From: Arthrobacter sp. Leaf337
GTDB lineage: Bacteria > Actinomycetota > Actinomycetes > Actinomycetales > Micrococcaceae
Assembly: GCF_001423745.1 (NCBI RefSeq)
Contig: NZ_LMPC01000005.1
Coordinates: 1 to 64,000 of the forward strand
Direction of reading: 5' to 3'
Length of the DNA: 64,000 nucleotides
Below the pieces are notes generated by a model that made no database searches, had not been told where the DNA came from, and saw only the letters and a program-made list of their open reading frames with translations. Position numbers and translations under genes: made by a program. Positions 15,744-24,800 of the stretch are shown here, piece by piece (within the stretch, counting starts at the first letter, position 1; every line of letters starts with the position of its first letter).

Positions 15744-17096
15744 TCAGCAGAGGCCTTTGGGAAGTCGGGCGGCTTTCTGCTCCGCATAGGGGCGGATGGG
15801 CTGCGGAAGCCAGCCCTGTTGGCCCCGTTTGAGCACACTGTCTCCGTCGCGCATGTGCGGCCCAGCGTTTGTCCAGGTGTTCTGGCCTCTGGTCTCACAG
15901 AAGAGCGCCATCCTGGCTTCCTTCGGCAGGCAAGTCCTGTGCGTCCACCAAGCCCGCTTCTCCCCCTCCGGCCCGAACATCAAGCCGTCCCCGTGAGCAA
16001 TAGCGTCATGAACGGCACGAAATGCATCATTCAAGGGCACGATGCGGCTCGTTCCCTGCCCATCCGGCACCGAGACAGTCCTGGCCATTGGGTGCCCTGT
16101 GGGCAGCGCACCCTCGGTCGAGTCCGAAACCTCCGTCCGGAAGTAGAACAGGTGTTTGTTGTCCCTCAGATCCTTGAGCATGCCCGCTGAGTCCGCATAG
16201 GGCTGCTCACTGCTCTCTGAGTGCCAGGGCTCGAAGGCGTAGCCGGCCTCGACGAAGTCCACGTACTGCGCCTGGATGTGCCTCTGCAGAGCCCTGTACG
16301 AGCGGCGCACAGCAGGATTCTTTGGATCGTGGAGAGCGGCGGCATAGGCCTTCGCCGCCGCTACGTCGTCCAACTCCGTCATGTGCGGCAATGCCGTACG
16401 CCCGGAGAGCCCGTTGCGCTCGCGGTATCGCTGCCGAAGGGCCTGGATATCGCGGATCGGGGCGTGCTGTGAGTGATCGACGTTCTTTTCGACGAACTCC
16501 GCCCTGACCGGTGTCCATTCCGGTTGTCCGTAGCGGCGTTGGATGGCGTAGAGGGCCAACTGGTCCGGATGCCCCGAGGTCTGGAGGATCTGAAGTGTGC
16601 CATTCACTACGCGTCCGCCGGGGATGCCGGCCATCCTGAGTGCGTCCAGGGCGTCTTCTGCGTCAATGGGTGTGCTGCTGCCGAACGTGTACATGCGATC
16701 TGGCCCGGCCTCGTCGACGAACGCCACCATGACCGAGTCCTGGTTGTAGCGGCCGGCGAGTTCGCCTGCCCAGGCCCTGATGCATTCCCCGTCTCCGCGG
16801 ACTGTGTAGGCTCCGGCGGGTTCGGTTTCGCCTTCCCATAGACCGTCAGCGGGTTTGTCATCCAGCATTTCGATCTGGTGCGCACGGCCGACGTTTCTGA
16901 TCGTGTCGTCGTACTCGCGCCACTCTTCGGAGGCGTAGTAGGACGGGCGTGAATCCAGGGCGAGCAGCTCTGCGCTCTCAGGCCTGAAAGGTGTTGCCCC
17001 TATGTAGGCCATCAGCTCGCCTGAGGCCGCCGCAGCGATGCTGTTGGGATCCTTGCACTGATAGCCGCCTCGAGGGTGGTTCTTCGGCCGGCACAT
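15744..17096 (-). CDS. Hypothetical plasmid/phage-type protein
   Basis: 450 aa. The start is MCRPKNHPRGGYQC. The C-terminal third contains a block known to me from actinophage and plasmid hypotheticals: IVPLNDAFRAVHDAIAHG, LMFGPEGEKRAWWTH, then ARMALFCETRGQN and TNAGPHM, with conserved His and Glu residues that could form a metal or active site. The middle is helical. It starts 2 nt after the stop of the small upstream gene. No function is known to me; a peptidase- or hydrolase-like role is a guess from the conserved His/Glu pattern. Confidence 0.65.
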   Translation of the reverse strand: MCRPKNHPRGGYQCKDPNSIAAAASGELMAYIGATPFRPESAELLALDSRPSYYASEEWREYDDTIRNVGRAHQIEMLDDKPADGLWEGETEPAGAYTVRGDGECIRAWAGELAGRYNQDSVMVAFVDEAGPDRMYTFGSSTPIDAEDALDALRMAGIPGGRVVNGTLQILQTSGHPDQLALYAIQRRYGQPEWTPVRAEFVEKNVDHSQHAPIRDIQALRQRYRERNGLSGRTALPHMTELDDVAAAKAYAAALHDPKNPAVRRSYRALQRHIQAQYVDFVEAGYAFEPWHSESSEQPYADSAGMLKDLRDNKHLFYFRTEVSDSTEGALPTGHPMARTVSVPDGQGTSRIVPLNDAFRAVHDAIAHGDGLMFGPEGEKRAWWTHRTCLPKEARMALFCETRGQNTWTNAGPHMRDGDSVLKRGQQGWLPQPIRPYAEQKAARLPKGLC

Positions 17097-17098
17097 CG

Positions 17099-17320
17099 TT
17101 AGGCATTCCCGTTGTCGGGTGCAGGCAGGAACGCGATCGCGTCCCCAGGCTGGAGGTCGCTGCGCTTCCCGATCTCGTCGAGCTCGGCGGATTGTGCGAC
17201 TTTCCCGTCCTTGATGTCCTTGAGGAGCTGGACGAATTCGTCCTTGCTCATTTCCTTGGGGTCTTTGCCAAACTGGGCGGTGAACTGCCCGGCGTCGGCC
17301 GTATTGTCGTTTGTGGCCAT
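17099..17320 (-). CDS. Small acidic hypothetical protein
   Basis: 73 aa. The ATG at 17320 has a near-perfect ribosome site (AAAGGAGG, 5 nt). The frame is open to 17371 but the extra residues are not needed. It is acidic and Lys-containing, with a helical middle (MSKDEFVQLLKDIKDGKVAQ) and a final segment (DLQPGDAIAFLPAPDN). The next gene begins 2 nt after its stop. Function unknown. Confidence 0.65.
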   Translation of the reverse strand: MATNDNTADAGQFTAQFGKDPKEMSKDEFVQLLKDIKDGKVAQSAELDEIGKRSDLQPGDAIAFLPAPDNGNA

Positions 17321-17429
17321 GGTGTCCTCCTTTCGTGGCATCGCAGGTGTGTCTTTATGTGGGACCTGCACTGCCGTAGATGCCAGTGGGAGGCATCGTC
17401 AGCAGGTGTAGGTACGTTGGCGGGCGTTT

Positions 17430-18092
17430 TTACATGGATCCGGTTTCGTTGGTTTCTGGTGTGAGCATTGCCAGGGAGCCCCGCAGCGGGCGCAGCCCAA
17501 ATTTCTCGTAGACAGGGACCAGTCGATGGTCCGCTGCTATGCAGGCGACCAGCGCCCCTCCTGGCACCTTCTCTTCCAGCACTCGGCTCAGGAGTCGCTG
17601 TCCGGATCCGGGTGTGGCCTCGAGTCTGCGCACCAGGAGGCTGTAGGTATAGACCAGCTGGTCCTTCGGCAAAGCGCCGACCGCTTCTTTGAGGATGCGT
17701 TCGGCCTGCCGGGTTTCCGGTCTCAGCATTCGTTTCAACGCCGGGGCCAACGACCCAAACAGGACCAACAGCCCCACACCTGTCGCGATCATCGACCCGG
17801 TGGCGATTGGAAGAACGACCGAAATCAGCACAATAGGTATGCCGAAGGGCACGAACCCAGCTAGGCCGGGCAGAATCTGCGACTTCCGCGGGTCCACGAG
17901 TCCGACCATGACGATGCGGTTCTGATGAAAGAGCTTGCCGCCGGTCAGTAGCCCGATTGCCGCCCCAAGTTGCAGCGAATACTCCAGGGCGGCCCGGAAG
18001 GGGCGGTCAACACCGTCAATCCGGGTGAATGCCAGGGCAGATGTCCACGCCAAGGCTGGCACGTCCGTCAGCCTCGCCTTAGTAGTGGTCAC
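17430..18092 (-). CDS. Two-TM membrane protein with GNAT-like C-terminus
   Basis: 220 aa. Residues about 35-55 and 78-118 are hydrophobic (two or three membrane segments), followed by a helical hairpin. The C-terminal 60 residues end GGALVACIAADHRLVPVYEKFGLRPL, which reads like the last strands of a GNAT acetyltransferase (position of the YxxxGF motif). A full GNAT acetyl-CoA loop (R/QxxGxG/A) is not visible, so catalysis is uncertain. It is the first gene after operator copy 4, only 12 nt away, and probably heads the operon through 13819. Confidence 0.6.
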   Translation of the reverse strand: MTTTKARLTDVPALAWTSALAFTRIDGVDRPFRAALEYSLQLGAAIGLLTGGKLFHQNRIVMVGLVDPRKSQILPGLAGFVPFGIPIVLISVVLPIATGSMIATGVGLLVLFGSLAPALKRMLRPETRQAERILKEAVGALPKDQLVYTYSLLVRRLEATPGSGQRLLSRVLEEKVPGGALVACIAADHRLVPVYEKFGLRPLRGSLAMLTPETNETGSM

Positions 18093-18104
18093 CGATCCCC
18101 CTAA

Positions 18105-18127
18105 TTTATTTATTGTAGATTAACAAA
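18105..18127 (-). promoter_or_regulatory. 23-bp inverted-repeat operator, copy 4
   Basis: On the minus strand the arms TTTGTTA and AAATAAA flank a 9-nt spacer ATCTACAAT. It closely resembles copy 1 (same left arm, similar AT-rich right arm, followed by TTAGGGGG versus CTAAGGAG, where the ribosome site begins). It precedes the 18092 gene. Confidence 0.6.
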
Positions 18128-18272
18128 CTTGTCTCTGCGCTGCCAAGTGAAACGGCCACTGTACAAGCCCGTGAAGGATGACGCCGGCGCCTTCGTTCTG
18201 GGCGCCGGCAGCATCGCCGCGCTGCAGTGGGGTGCGCCGGATTATCCGGGTTTGGTTGCGATGCAGCTGGCC

Positions 18273-18599
18273 CTAGGCCGCCAGCACCGGCGCTTCCGCG
18301 CGGGTCGGGTCCTCGAGAGGGGCGAGGATGCTGAACCTGTAATCAGACTGGAGCGGGTCCACGTGGGCGGGCAAGTGGTGGGAGCGGGCACAATCGCGAA
18401 GCTGCTCCACCGCGTCCGGCTCGACACGGGCGCCGGTCATGTCGATCTCTAATGTCAGGTCCGCCATGAGAGTGTTGGCCCGTTTCATCACCGCATACAG
18501 GCCGCGGACGCTTTCCACCGTCACATGACCCTGGGCGGCAACTTGGGCCTGTGCGCGGTCAAGGTCAACGCGGACCAACACTTTTAGCTTATCTGTCAC
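18273..18599 (-). CDS. Small STAS-like domain protein
   Basis: 108 aa from a GTG at 18599 after AGGGAGAATCATC; the frame is open to 18854 but the extra 85 residues look non-coding. The pattern of strand LKVLVRVDLD, a helix around VESVRGLYAVMKRAN, strand LTLEIDMTGARVEPDAVEQL and helix RDCARSHHL recalls STAS domains of anti-sigma antagonists, although the conserved Ser in D-S-SG is replaced by Thr-Gly (DMTGA). A regulatory role is inferred only. It is monocistronic. Confidence 0.55.
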   Translation of the reverse strand: MTDKLKVLVRVDLDRAQAQVAAQGHVTVESVRGLYAVMKRANTLMADLTLEIDMTGARVEPDAVEQLRDCARSHHLPAHVDPLQSDYRFSILAPLEDPTRAEAPVLAA

Positions 18600-18699
18600 G
18601 ATGATTCTCCCTATGCGGGCGGGGACGGGGACCGCGACGCTGCGGCCACCGCCCACCCTAAACATCAAACGTGACCCACGCAACAGGCCGCGTTGACTC

Positions 18700-18950
18700 A
18701 TGGAAAAGGCAACAGGCATCTGGCGCCAACTTGGACGGGCCGCCACCCAACTTCGACCGGCCACCGTCTTCAGCGGCGGTCCCTGGCCGGCCGCACCCGC
18801 GGAATCTGCGCCTGCGGCCACGAAGGCGTCCTGCCAGGCCTCATCGATAACCAACCCGCGTGCCGTCGCTGCTCAGGAACCGTAAGTTTCTTCCCGGGTC
18901 GGTTTACAATCAAAACCCTCGTGGCCGGGTCCCAAGGCGGCGGTTCTTAG
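18700..18950 (+). pseudogene. Possible frameshifted small zinc-ribbon protein
   Basis: From the ATG at 18700 one frame starts naturally (MEKATGIWRQLGRAATQLRP). The neighbouring frame carries a plausible zinc ribbon in its second half (ICACGHEGVLPGLIDN, then CRRCSG) and stops at 18950. One frameshift near 18770-18790 would join the two into an 83-aa protein. The 3' end overlaps the convergent TPR gene by 4 nt. This could also be chance, since no strong ribosome site is present. Confidence 0.3.
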
Positions 18951-20449
18951 TACATCGGTAGACTGCTCCGAATGGAATCCTTCGGAAGGCGGGAAAGTAT
19001 CATTTCGGCGTCTCGTTCTGCAGTGTGTTCCGTAAGGGTGCGCGCAAGTTTCCATATTTCCGCGGCTTCCTCAGATCGTGCCCTAATCTCTTCGCGTGCC
19101 CAATAGCTGGCCGCGAGGGCCGCCTGACCTGGAAAATTCAAATCTAGGGATTGCTTCGTGGCAAGCGAATAATAGGTTCGCCCCTGTTGCACGTCGCCGG
19201 CCCGGAAGGCTACGAGCCCCCGAGTGGCATTATGCACAGCCTCCTCGCGAGAATCCCTAGGTGGTGCTGACCTCGAAAGTAACTCGTCTACGTCAATCTT
19301 CTTGTCTTGATTTGCTAGGGCAAAGACGAGATTATTGGCCAGCATCGGATCCTTTGGATTGGCGACACGACCAATTCGAGCAGCACGCTCGGCGGCTGCG
19401 TAGTCTTCCGCCCCTACGGCTGCCACGTATGACAGGAACATAGCCGGTTCGACGGCAAAAGGCTGATCCATCTGCCAGCTCTGGCCTGCCTCGATCGCGT
19501 TGTTCCAGTCTTCACGGCCACGCGCCTCGATTGCCGCCGCTTCAAAGCTGCCTTGAGGCTGCAAAACGGCTTTCGGTGCCGTGAACCCTCCGCGCTGTGA
19601 TTCGAATTCGATCTGCGCAGCGGCATTTTCGGTCGGTTCAATGGTTGCTTGCACAAGAATCTTGCGACCTCGTTTGTCGCGCCCCTCATTGAACTCAGCG
19701 TGAGCGACTGTGCACGCGAGCTCGCTAAGGGTCCAAGGACTGAAGCTACTAGAACTCAAGGCATGAAGTGCCTGCTTCATCGATCTAGGGGACCGGTCTG
19801 CAGCTTCGTCTGTCGCCAGTTCGGCAGCCAAAATCCAAGGATCTTCTGACGCGCGTACATGTCGAAGAACCTGGCCCGCCGTTTCCGGATCATCCATATG
19901 GAGGAAGAATCTAACAGCTGATCGGAGAACGAAACGGTTAGAGGGAGCTAGGGTCAACGCTGTCAGAAGGGACCTTTCTGCCTTTGCGACTTCTCCCAAC
20001 AAGGTCTGCGCCAATGCTAAATCAACCCATTTGGTGGGGTTTCTTGGGAAGGAACGGAGTTCCCCGCGGAGCCTACGGATCGCAGAATTTGCTTCCGCAA
20101 GGTCAGTCCAGTCCTGGCTCGTATCTATCGGCTCACCCTGAAGCTTTCGCCGAACTGATTCCGCGGCTGCGCGAAGGATGCCGTTGGCGTCGTCGGTCCG
20201 GTCAATATAAGCGATTACTGGAATCAGTAAGTCCAGATTAGAAAGCGTTGCAGCTAACCCGAGGGCATCCGCCGCCGTGTGCAATCCCGGGGAGGCGCGA
20301 AATTTATCCAACGCCTCGATGGGGACGGTGAAAGTGTCCTGCGACGTTGAACGACCCGGGGAGCCTAATTCGCCCAGCCCTGCGGCGACCTTGAAGGGGC
20401 GCCACCTAGGAATTAGATTTCGGTCTTCAACTCCTCGGGCCGCAGTCAT
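18947..20449 (-). CDS. TPR-repeat protein, partner of the kinase
   Basis: 500 aa, start overlapping the kinase stop (ATGA), so translation is coupled. Most of the length is helical in TPR-like pairs, for example WVDLALAQTLLGEVAKAERS, LTLAPSNRFVLRSAVRF, AAERAARIGRVANPKDPM and the final RTYYSLATKQSLDLN. The N-terminus is Arg-rich with a GRSTSQDTFTVP stretch that could be a phosphorylation target. TPR proteins usually act as scaffolds. Kinase-TPR gene pairs are found in actinobacterial accessory regions and some are suspected of defence roles; that is not shown here. Confidence 0.75.
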   Translation of the reverse strand: MTAARGVEDRNLIPRWRPFKVAAGLGELGSPGRSTSQDTFTVPIEALDKFRASPGLHTAADALGLAATLSNLDLLIPVIAYIDRTDDANGILRAAAESVRRKLQGEPIDTSQDWTDLAEANSAIRRLRGELRSFPRNPTKWVDLALAQTLLGEVAKAERSLLTALTLAPSNRFVLRSAVRFFLHMDDPETAGQVLRHVRASEDPWILAAELATDEAADRSPRSMKQALHALSSSSFSPWTLSELACTVAHAEFNEGRDKRGRKILVQATIEPTENAAAQIEFESQRGGFTAPKAVLQPQGSFEAAAIEARGREDWNNAIEAGQSWQMDQPFAVEPAMFLSYVAAVGAEDYAAAERAARIGRVANPKDPMLANNLVFALANQDKKIDVDELLSRSAPPRDSREEAVHNATRGLVAFRAGDVQQGRTYYSLATKQSLDLNFPGQAALAASYWAREEIRARSEEAAEIWKLARTLTEHTAERDAEMILSRLPKDSIRSSLPMY

Positions 20450-21510
20450 GAGGCCGCTTCCATATAGCGGGATTCTGCCCGGCGCGACAATAGGTCGAGC
20501 TCAGTTACGATGCGATTCATTGAGTATGGCTGGCCGGCCCTGTGGCTAGCGGCATGGCCTCTACGCGTTACGTCCGGGTCGGTCGTGGCCGACACGACAT
20601 TGAGCAGGTCAGCCTTCAGCGGGTGGTCGTCCAGTGTGTGATCGAGGGTCGCCAGCCCTGCGGCGTGGGCAGCCTGAATGTACGGCAAAACTTCGGAATA
20701 GGTACCCTTCCAGTTACGCGGAGTGTGACTGGGATCCAGGTACATGTCCATCAACATATTCATCGTGACGCCACCCAGGACGAAGGTCAGAAGGTTGCCA
20801 AGCTGATAAATGTCGCAAGCTAGCCTTCGGGCGCCGAACGTAGCAGCGATCTCGCCGAATCTTTGTTCTGGTGGGGCGTACGTGGGATCACCGGCAATCA
20901 CATACCCATCGTGCCTGGCAGAGCGCTGAGGGTCGGTCGCCCGACCGAGATCTCCAATTTTGGCTGAGTCTTTCGTGGTGACGGATGTGCTGAAAACGAG
21001 AAGATTACTGGGCTTAACATCTTGGTGGGCCACTCCAATGGAATGAAGCTGAGCGATGCCCGCCGCAGCATTGTGGACCATGCGAAGGCGCACCGCCAGG
21101 TCCAGGTCGGATGCCGCATCTAACACCGCGCGGATATCATCCTGAGCGCGCTCGAAAATTATGAAACTTACGGGATAAGGCTGGCCTGCGCTAAGCAGCG
21201 AGTCATGCCTGTAGGCCGATACCACCCTGGACAGTCGCTTCTGCGAGCACTTTTCAACTAGCGCACGTTCAAAGTTGTATGCCTCGGTGATTGCGTGCAT
21301 TGCCGCTGTGGGGTCTGGGCTGAAAAAGATTGCCTGATAGTTGATGACCTTGACAAAGCCCTCTTTGCCGCTGGTATGGCTGGCTAAGTATCCCATGGAG
21401 AAATTTCCTCCCGTCGAAGCTGCGGATGAGTTGACGGATGAAGTGATAGTCCATCCCTCCCCCAGGTCGAGACCAATCAAACCCACTGCGCCCGGAATAC
21501 TTACAGTCAA
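20446..21510 (-). CDS. Hanks-type Ser/Thr protein kinase
   Basis: About 354 aa from a TTG at 21510 preceded by AAGGGGGAG; an ATG in the same frame lies at 21552. The N-lobe has a Gly-containing loop (STGGNFSMGYLA) and Lys in FVKVI. The catalytic loop is HQDVKPSN (HRD with Arg changed to Gln), the DFG motif is DLG, and the activation segment ends DPTYAPPEQR. The Arg loss suggests the enzyme does not need activation-loop phosphorylation. The C-lobe is complete (DIYQLGNLLTFVLGG). There is no transmembrane or PASTA domain, so it is cytoplasmic. It is coupled to a TPR protein gene. Confidence 0.85.
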   Translation of the reverse strand: MTVSIPGAVGLIGLDLGEGWTITSSVNSSAASTGGNFSMGYLASHTSGKEGFVKVINYQAIFFSPDPTAAMHAITEAYNFERALVEKCSQKRLSRVVSAYRHDSLLSAGQPYPVSFIIFERAQDDIRAVLDAASDLDLAVRLRMVHNAAAGIAQLHSIGVAHQDVKPSNLLVFSTSVTTKDSAKIGDLGRATDPQRSARHDGYVIAGDPTYAPPEQRFGEIAATFGARRLACDIYQLGNLLTFVLGGVTMNMLMDMYLDPSHTPRNWKGTYSEVLPYIQAAHAAGLATLDHTLDDHPLKADLLNVVSATTDPDVTRRGHAASHRAGQPYSMNRIVTELDLLSRRAESRYMEAAS

Positions 21511-21552
21511 AGCTCCCCCTTCATAGGCGGAGAAGGCCAGCCTCCAACACAC

Positions 21553-21895
21553 TTGTTTCGGCTGAGGCTTCTCGACAAATGTGAGTCTATATCCGATGGG
21601 AGCCTAAGAATCTAATCCCCCGCTCCCTTTACAGCGGGCCGCTCTTGAGACAACTCCCCCATCCGGCGTCGAGATGCCGCCGACCAAACCTGCGCGCCTT
21701 CCAGCGGTTCAGGCTGGCAGCCCTTACTGGGTAACTGCGTGTTCAGGGACGGCGGTGTTCGATGAGCCAGCCTGCCATCTGCTGCGCCCGCTTGGACGCC
21801 AGGAGTCCCCTTCTGTGGCCGAAATGATGGAGCCCTTCATCAGCATGTCCCACGATCGCGCGACAACGAGATCCGGACGAAGTGGCCGAACGGCA
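21553..21895. other. Intergenic region between kinase and LysM genes
   Basis: About 340 nt without a supported gene. Open frames on both strands give unremarkable translations. The kinase promoter presumably lies in the AT-richer part near 21560-21600. A short stem near the middle (21619-21638) may terminate the LysM operon. Confidence 0.35.
21619..21638 (-). terminator. Weak stem-loop
   Basis: CCCGCT and AGCGGG are separated by 8 nt. On the minus strand it is followed by GGGATTAGATT. It lies about 260 nt after the LysM gene stop. The short 6-bp stem makes this uncertain. Confidence 0.25.
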
Positions 21896-24800
21896 TTAGC
21901 TGGCGATGGAGTGGCCGTGACGGCGTAGCTCTTGGATGAGGTCCTGAGTTTCTTCGTCCGGCTCGTAATCGTCGTCGAAGTCATCGAGGTATCCGTGGAG
22001 CTTGGCTATTAGTTCTTCTACTCCGGCGCTGTTGCCTGCGGCGTGCTCGGCCAGGAGCGCGTCTCGCCACATTTGCTCATTGGCGGGATCCACGATGCGG
22101 CCGACCGATCCGGCTAGGCGGGCGTTTGCGGTGGTTCCGGTCTTGAGTGATCGGCCGGCGAGTTCATGTGCTGCATCGCAGATGGCGGCGATCATTTCGC
22201 CCCGGGCGAGTTCAGCCCAGCCGTAGAGCTTGTCCTTGACTCCGCTGAATGGCTGGCCGCGGACCAGACGGAGCGCGGCAACCAGGCGGGGTGTGCTCGT
22301 GCGGCTCAGGTTCTCCCCGATGAGTTCCAGAAAGACGTGCCAGTCCGTTCTGATTTCGGGATGCAGTTTGTAGCCGTCGGCGTCTACGTGCGGGAAGTAC
22401 ATCTCGCCGTTGTGCCTTTGGCCGAGGTAGTTTCTCGTCAGGTTTGAGAGTTTGTTTCTGTTGGAGGATGCTGTTTGGCCGTTGGGGTCAGCGGTTGGCC
22501 AGAAGGCTTCGTGGTATTCCTCGGATGACGCGCCCGGGTTGAGGGCAAGGAACGCGGCCAGGGCGGTGCAGCGGGCAACGGCAGATGCTGAAACTGCCCC
22601 GGATCCTGGGGTCTTGGGCGCCTCGCCTTGTGGGTTTAGGACCGAAACGCTTCCGAGGATGGAGATGATTGGCGCCGCCTGGGTGTCCTCCTGCGTGTCG
22701 ATCTGGCGGATAACCTCCTCCAGCTCTGCGGGGACAGGATCCTCCTGCTTAGCCACTTCGGTAGGGGTTTCCTCTGGCGAGTCAGGGACGATCGCGTACA
22801 GCGGGCGGTCTTGCGAAGATGCGACGGGGACGTCGTCGATGGAAATGTCTTCCGGGCTGGCGGTGCTTGCCCATTCCGGACCGGGGACCGGTTCCTGCGA
22901 GGCTGTCGCCATGAGCCGCATGATCTTCAAGTTCTCTTCCGCCGTGATGATCTGAGGAACCATGTCCAAGCCCAGCGGTTCCAGAGTTGCGGAGTCTTTG
23001 GATTCGATGCGGATTTCCCAGTCTCCGGCGACTCTTCCGGCGCTGACGGCAGCAATGCCGAGCCTAGGAATGGCCGTGACGAGCTTCTCCAGCTCGGCGC
23101 GCTGTTCCTCCGTTGGCTGCTGGCCCAGGACGACTATTTCAGGCATCCATCCTTCGGCATCTTTCCCGAGAGTCCGCGCCTCTTCTACACCGCTTACGTC
23201 CAGTCGGGTGAAGGCCTCGCCAGTGGCCTTGGCTTTCCCGCGCAGCAGGACCAGCAAGGCGTCCAGGTCATCGACGTGCCGGACTTTGCCCGTGGAAAGT
23301 GCGGCAGGAAGTTCGTCCGGGACCCCGACCATGGTGATCTGCAGTTGCTCGCCCCACTTGGACGTGGCCAGTTCGACGGCCAGGGCGATCAAGGCGTTGG
23401 AGACGAGCTCCTCTTCCCCTGCGATCCCGAGCGCCCCGACGTATTCGAGGTCAACGAGCAGGTTCGCGTTCTGCGCGTCCTGTCCGATGGTGACCAGCGC
23501 CGGATATGGCGCCGTCGGGACTCGCTCCAGCGAGCCAAGGTTTCTGGGCTCCACGGTCCACACGGTGTTGCTGTCATCGGCGGGAATAAACGGCGCTGGC
23601 AGCACGGCAGGGGCCGCGAGATAGAGTGCAATTTCGTCCGAAGCCACCCGAACACAGAACATCTGCGGTAAGGCTTTGGACTCGTTCTGACCCCACACTG
23701 CAAGGTACTTCAGCGCATGGTCCAGATCATCGATGGTCATCGGGTCTTCAACGGCCCGTAACTGCAGCTCGAGGTTTTCTTCCTCGCGGGACGGAACGGC
23801 AACGCGCTCTCCAGCTTTGCGCTGACGGCGCTGACTGATCCGCTTGAGCCCGAGGATGGAGAGAATGCCGGCGGCAAGAATCGAACCGATCCCGCCGATA
23901 GTTCGGGTGGTGAACTCCACATCAACGGACTCATCGGCGCCTTCGCCGGCCGCCGTTTCTGCGGACTCATCGGCGCCTTCGCCGGCCGCCGTTTCTGCGG
24001 ACTCAGAGAGGGGTGAGGAGGAGACCGTCGCCCCCGGCACGGGTGAAGGCGCCACAGCGGATTCCCTGGCGGCGAGTTCAGGCGAGGCCGGCAGCTTCTG
24101 CTCAGGTGGCGCTGGGGCTTGGAGCGCAACCTGTGGACCAGATTCGGCTGGTGGAATCTCAGCCTCCTCCGCGTTCTCGGTATCCGCGGGCACCGAGGTG
24201 TTGTTCATTTTCGGGGCCGCGGCGGCTGCCGCCGTCTGTTCGACCTGCGAGGGCACCGTCAACACCCAGCCGGGCGCGATGAAGCTGGGATCTGTCAGCT
24301 GCCGTCCGTCCAGCTGCACGGTGGACGATGAAGCCTCGAAAATCGCCTCGTAAGCAGCCGGCTCCCCGTAGTACTGCTGCGCAATCGAAGACAGAGACTC
24401 CCCTGCCGCAACAACGTGCGTGACGGATTGCGCGGCCTGCACACTGGCCGATCCCGCCGGAAGCGTCAGCACCCACCCGGGCTCAACCCAGTGACTGTCC
24501 GAGAGCGCGCCGCCATCAGCTTGGATGACCCCGTAGTTGAGCTCAGCGATCTCACCGAAACGGGAACCGTCACCAAGATACTGTTCCGCCAGCTTCCACA
24601 GTGACTCCCCCGCCGCAACAGTGTGCTTCGGTAATGCGCTCGCGGGTTCTGCCTTTTGTTCGGCTTCTGGCGTCGCGTGGGTCTCAATGACGCGAGGGGC
24701 GGAAAGTTGCGTTGGTGCCTTCAGTTCCGGGGTTGCCTGGGCGGTAGAGGCTCCGGCGAGGGATCCCGCTGTGAACATGAAGACAATGGTGCCGATGAGG

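Noticed and set aside
22811..23671. 286-codon plus-strand frame opposite the LysM gene
   Set aside because: It is the GC-rich shadow of the minus-strand gene; composition is Arg/Gly/Asp-biased and it lacks a ribosome site.
23927..23998. CRISPR-like or regulatory repeat
   Set aside because: Two adjacent 36-bp units in frame inside a coding linker; no spacers.
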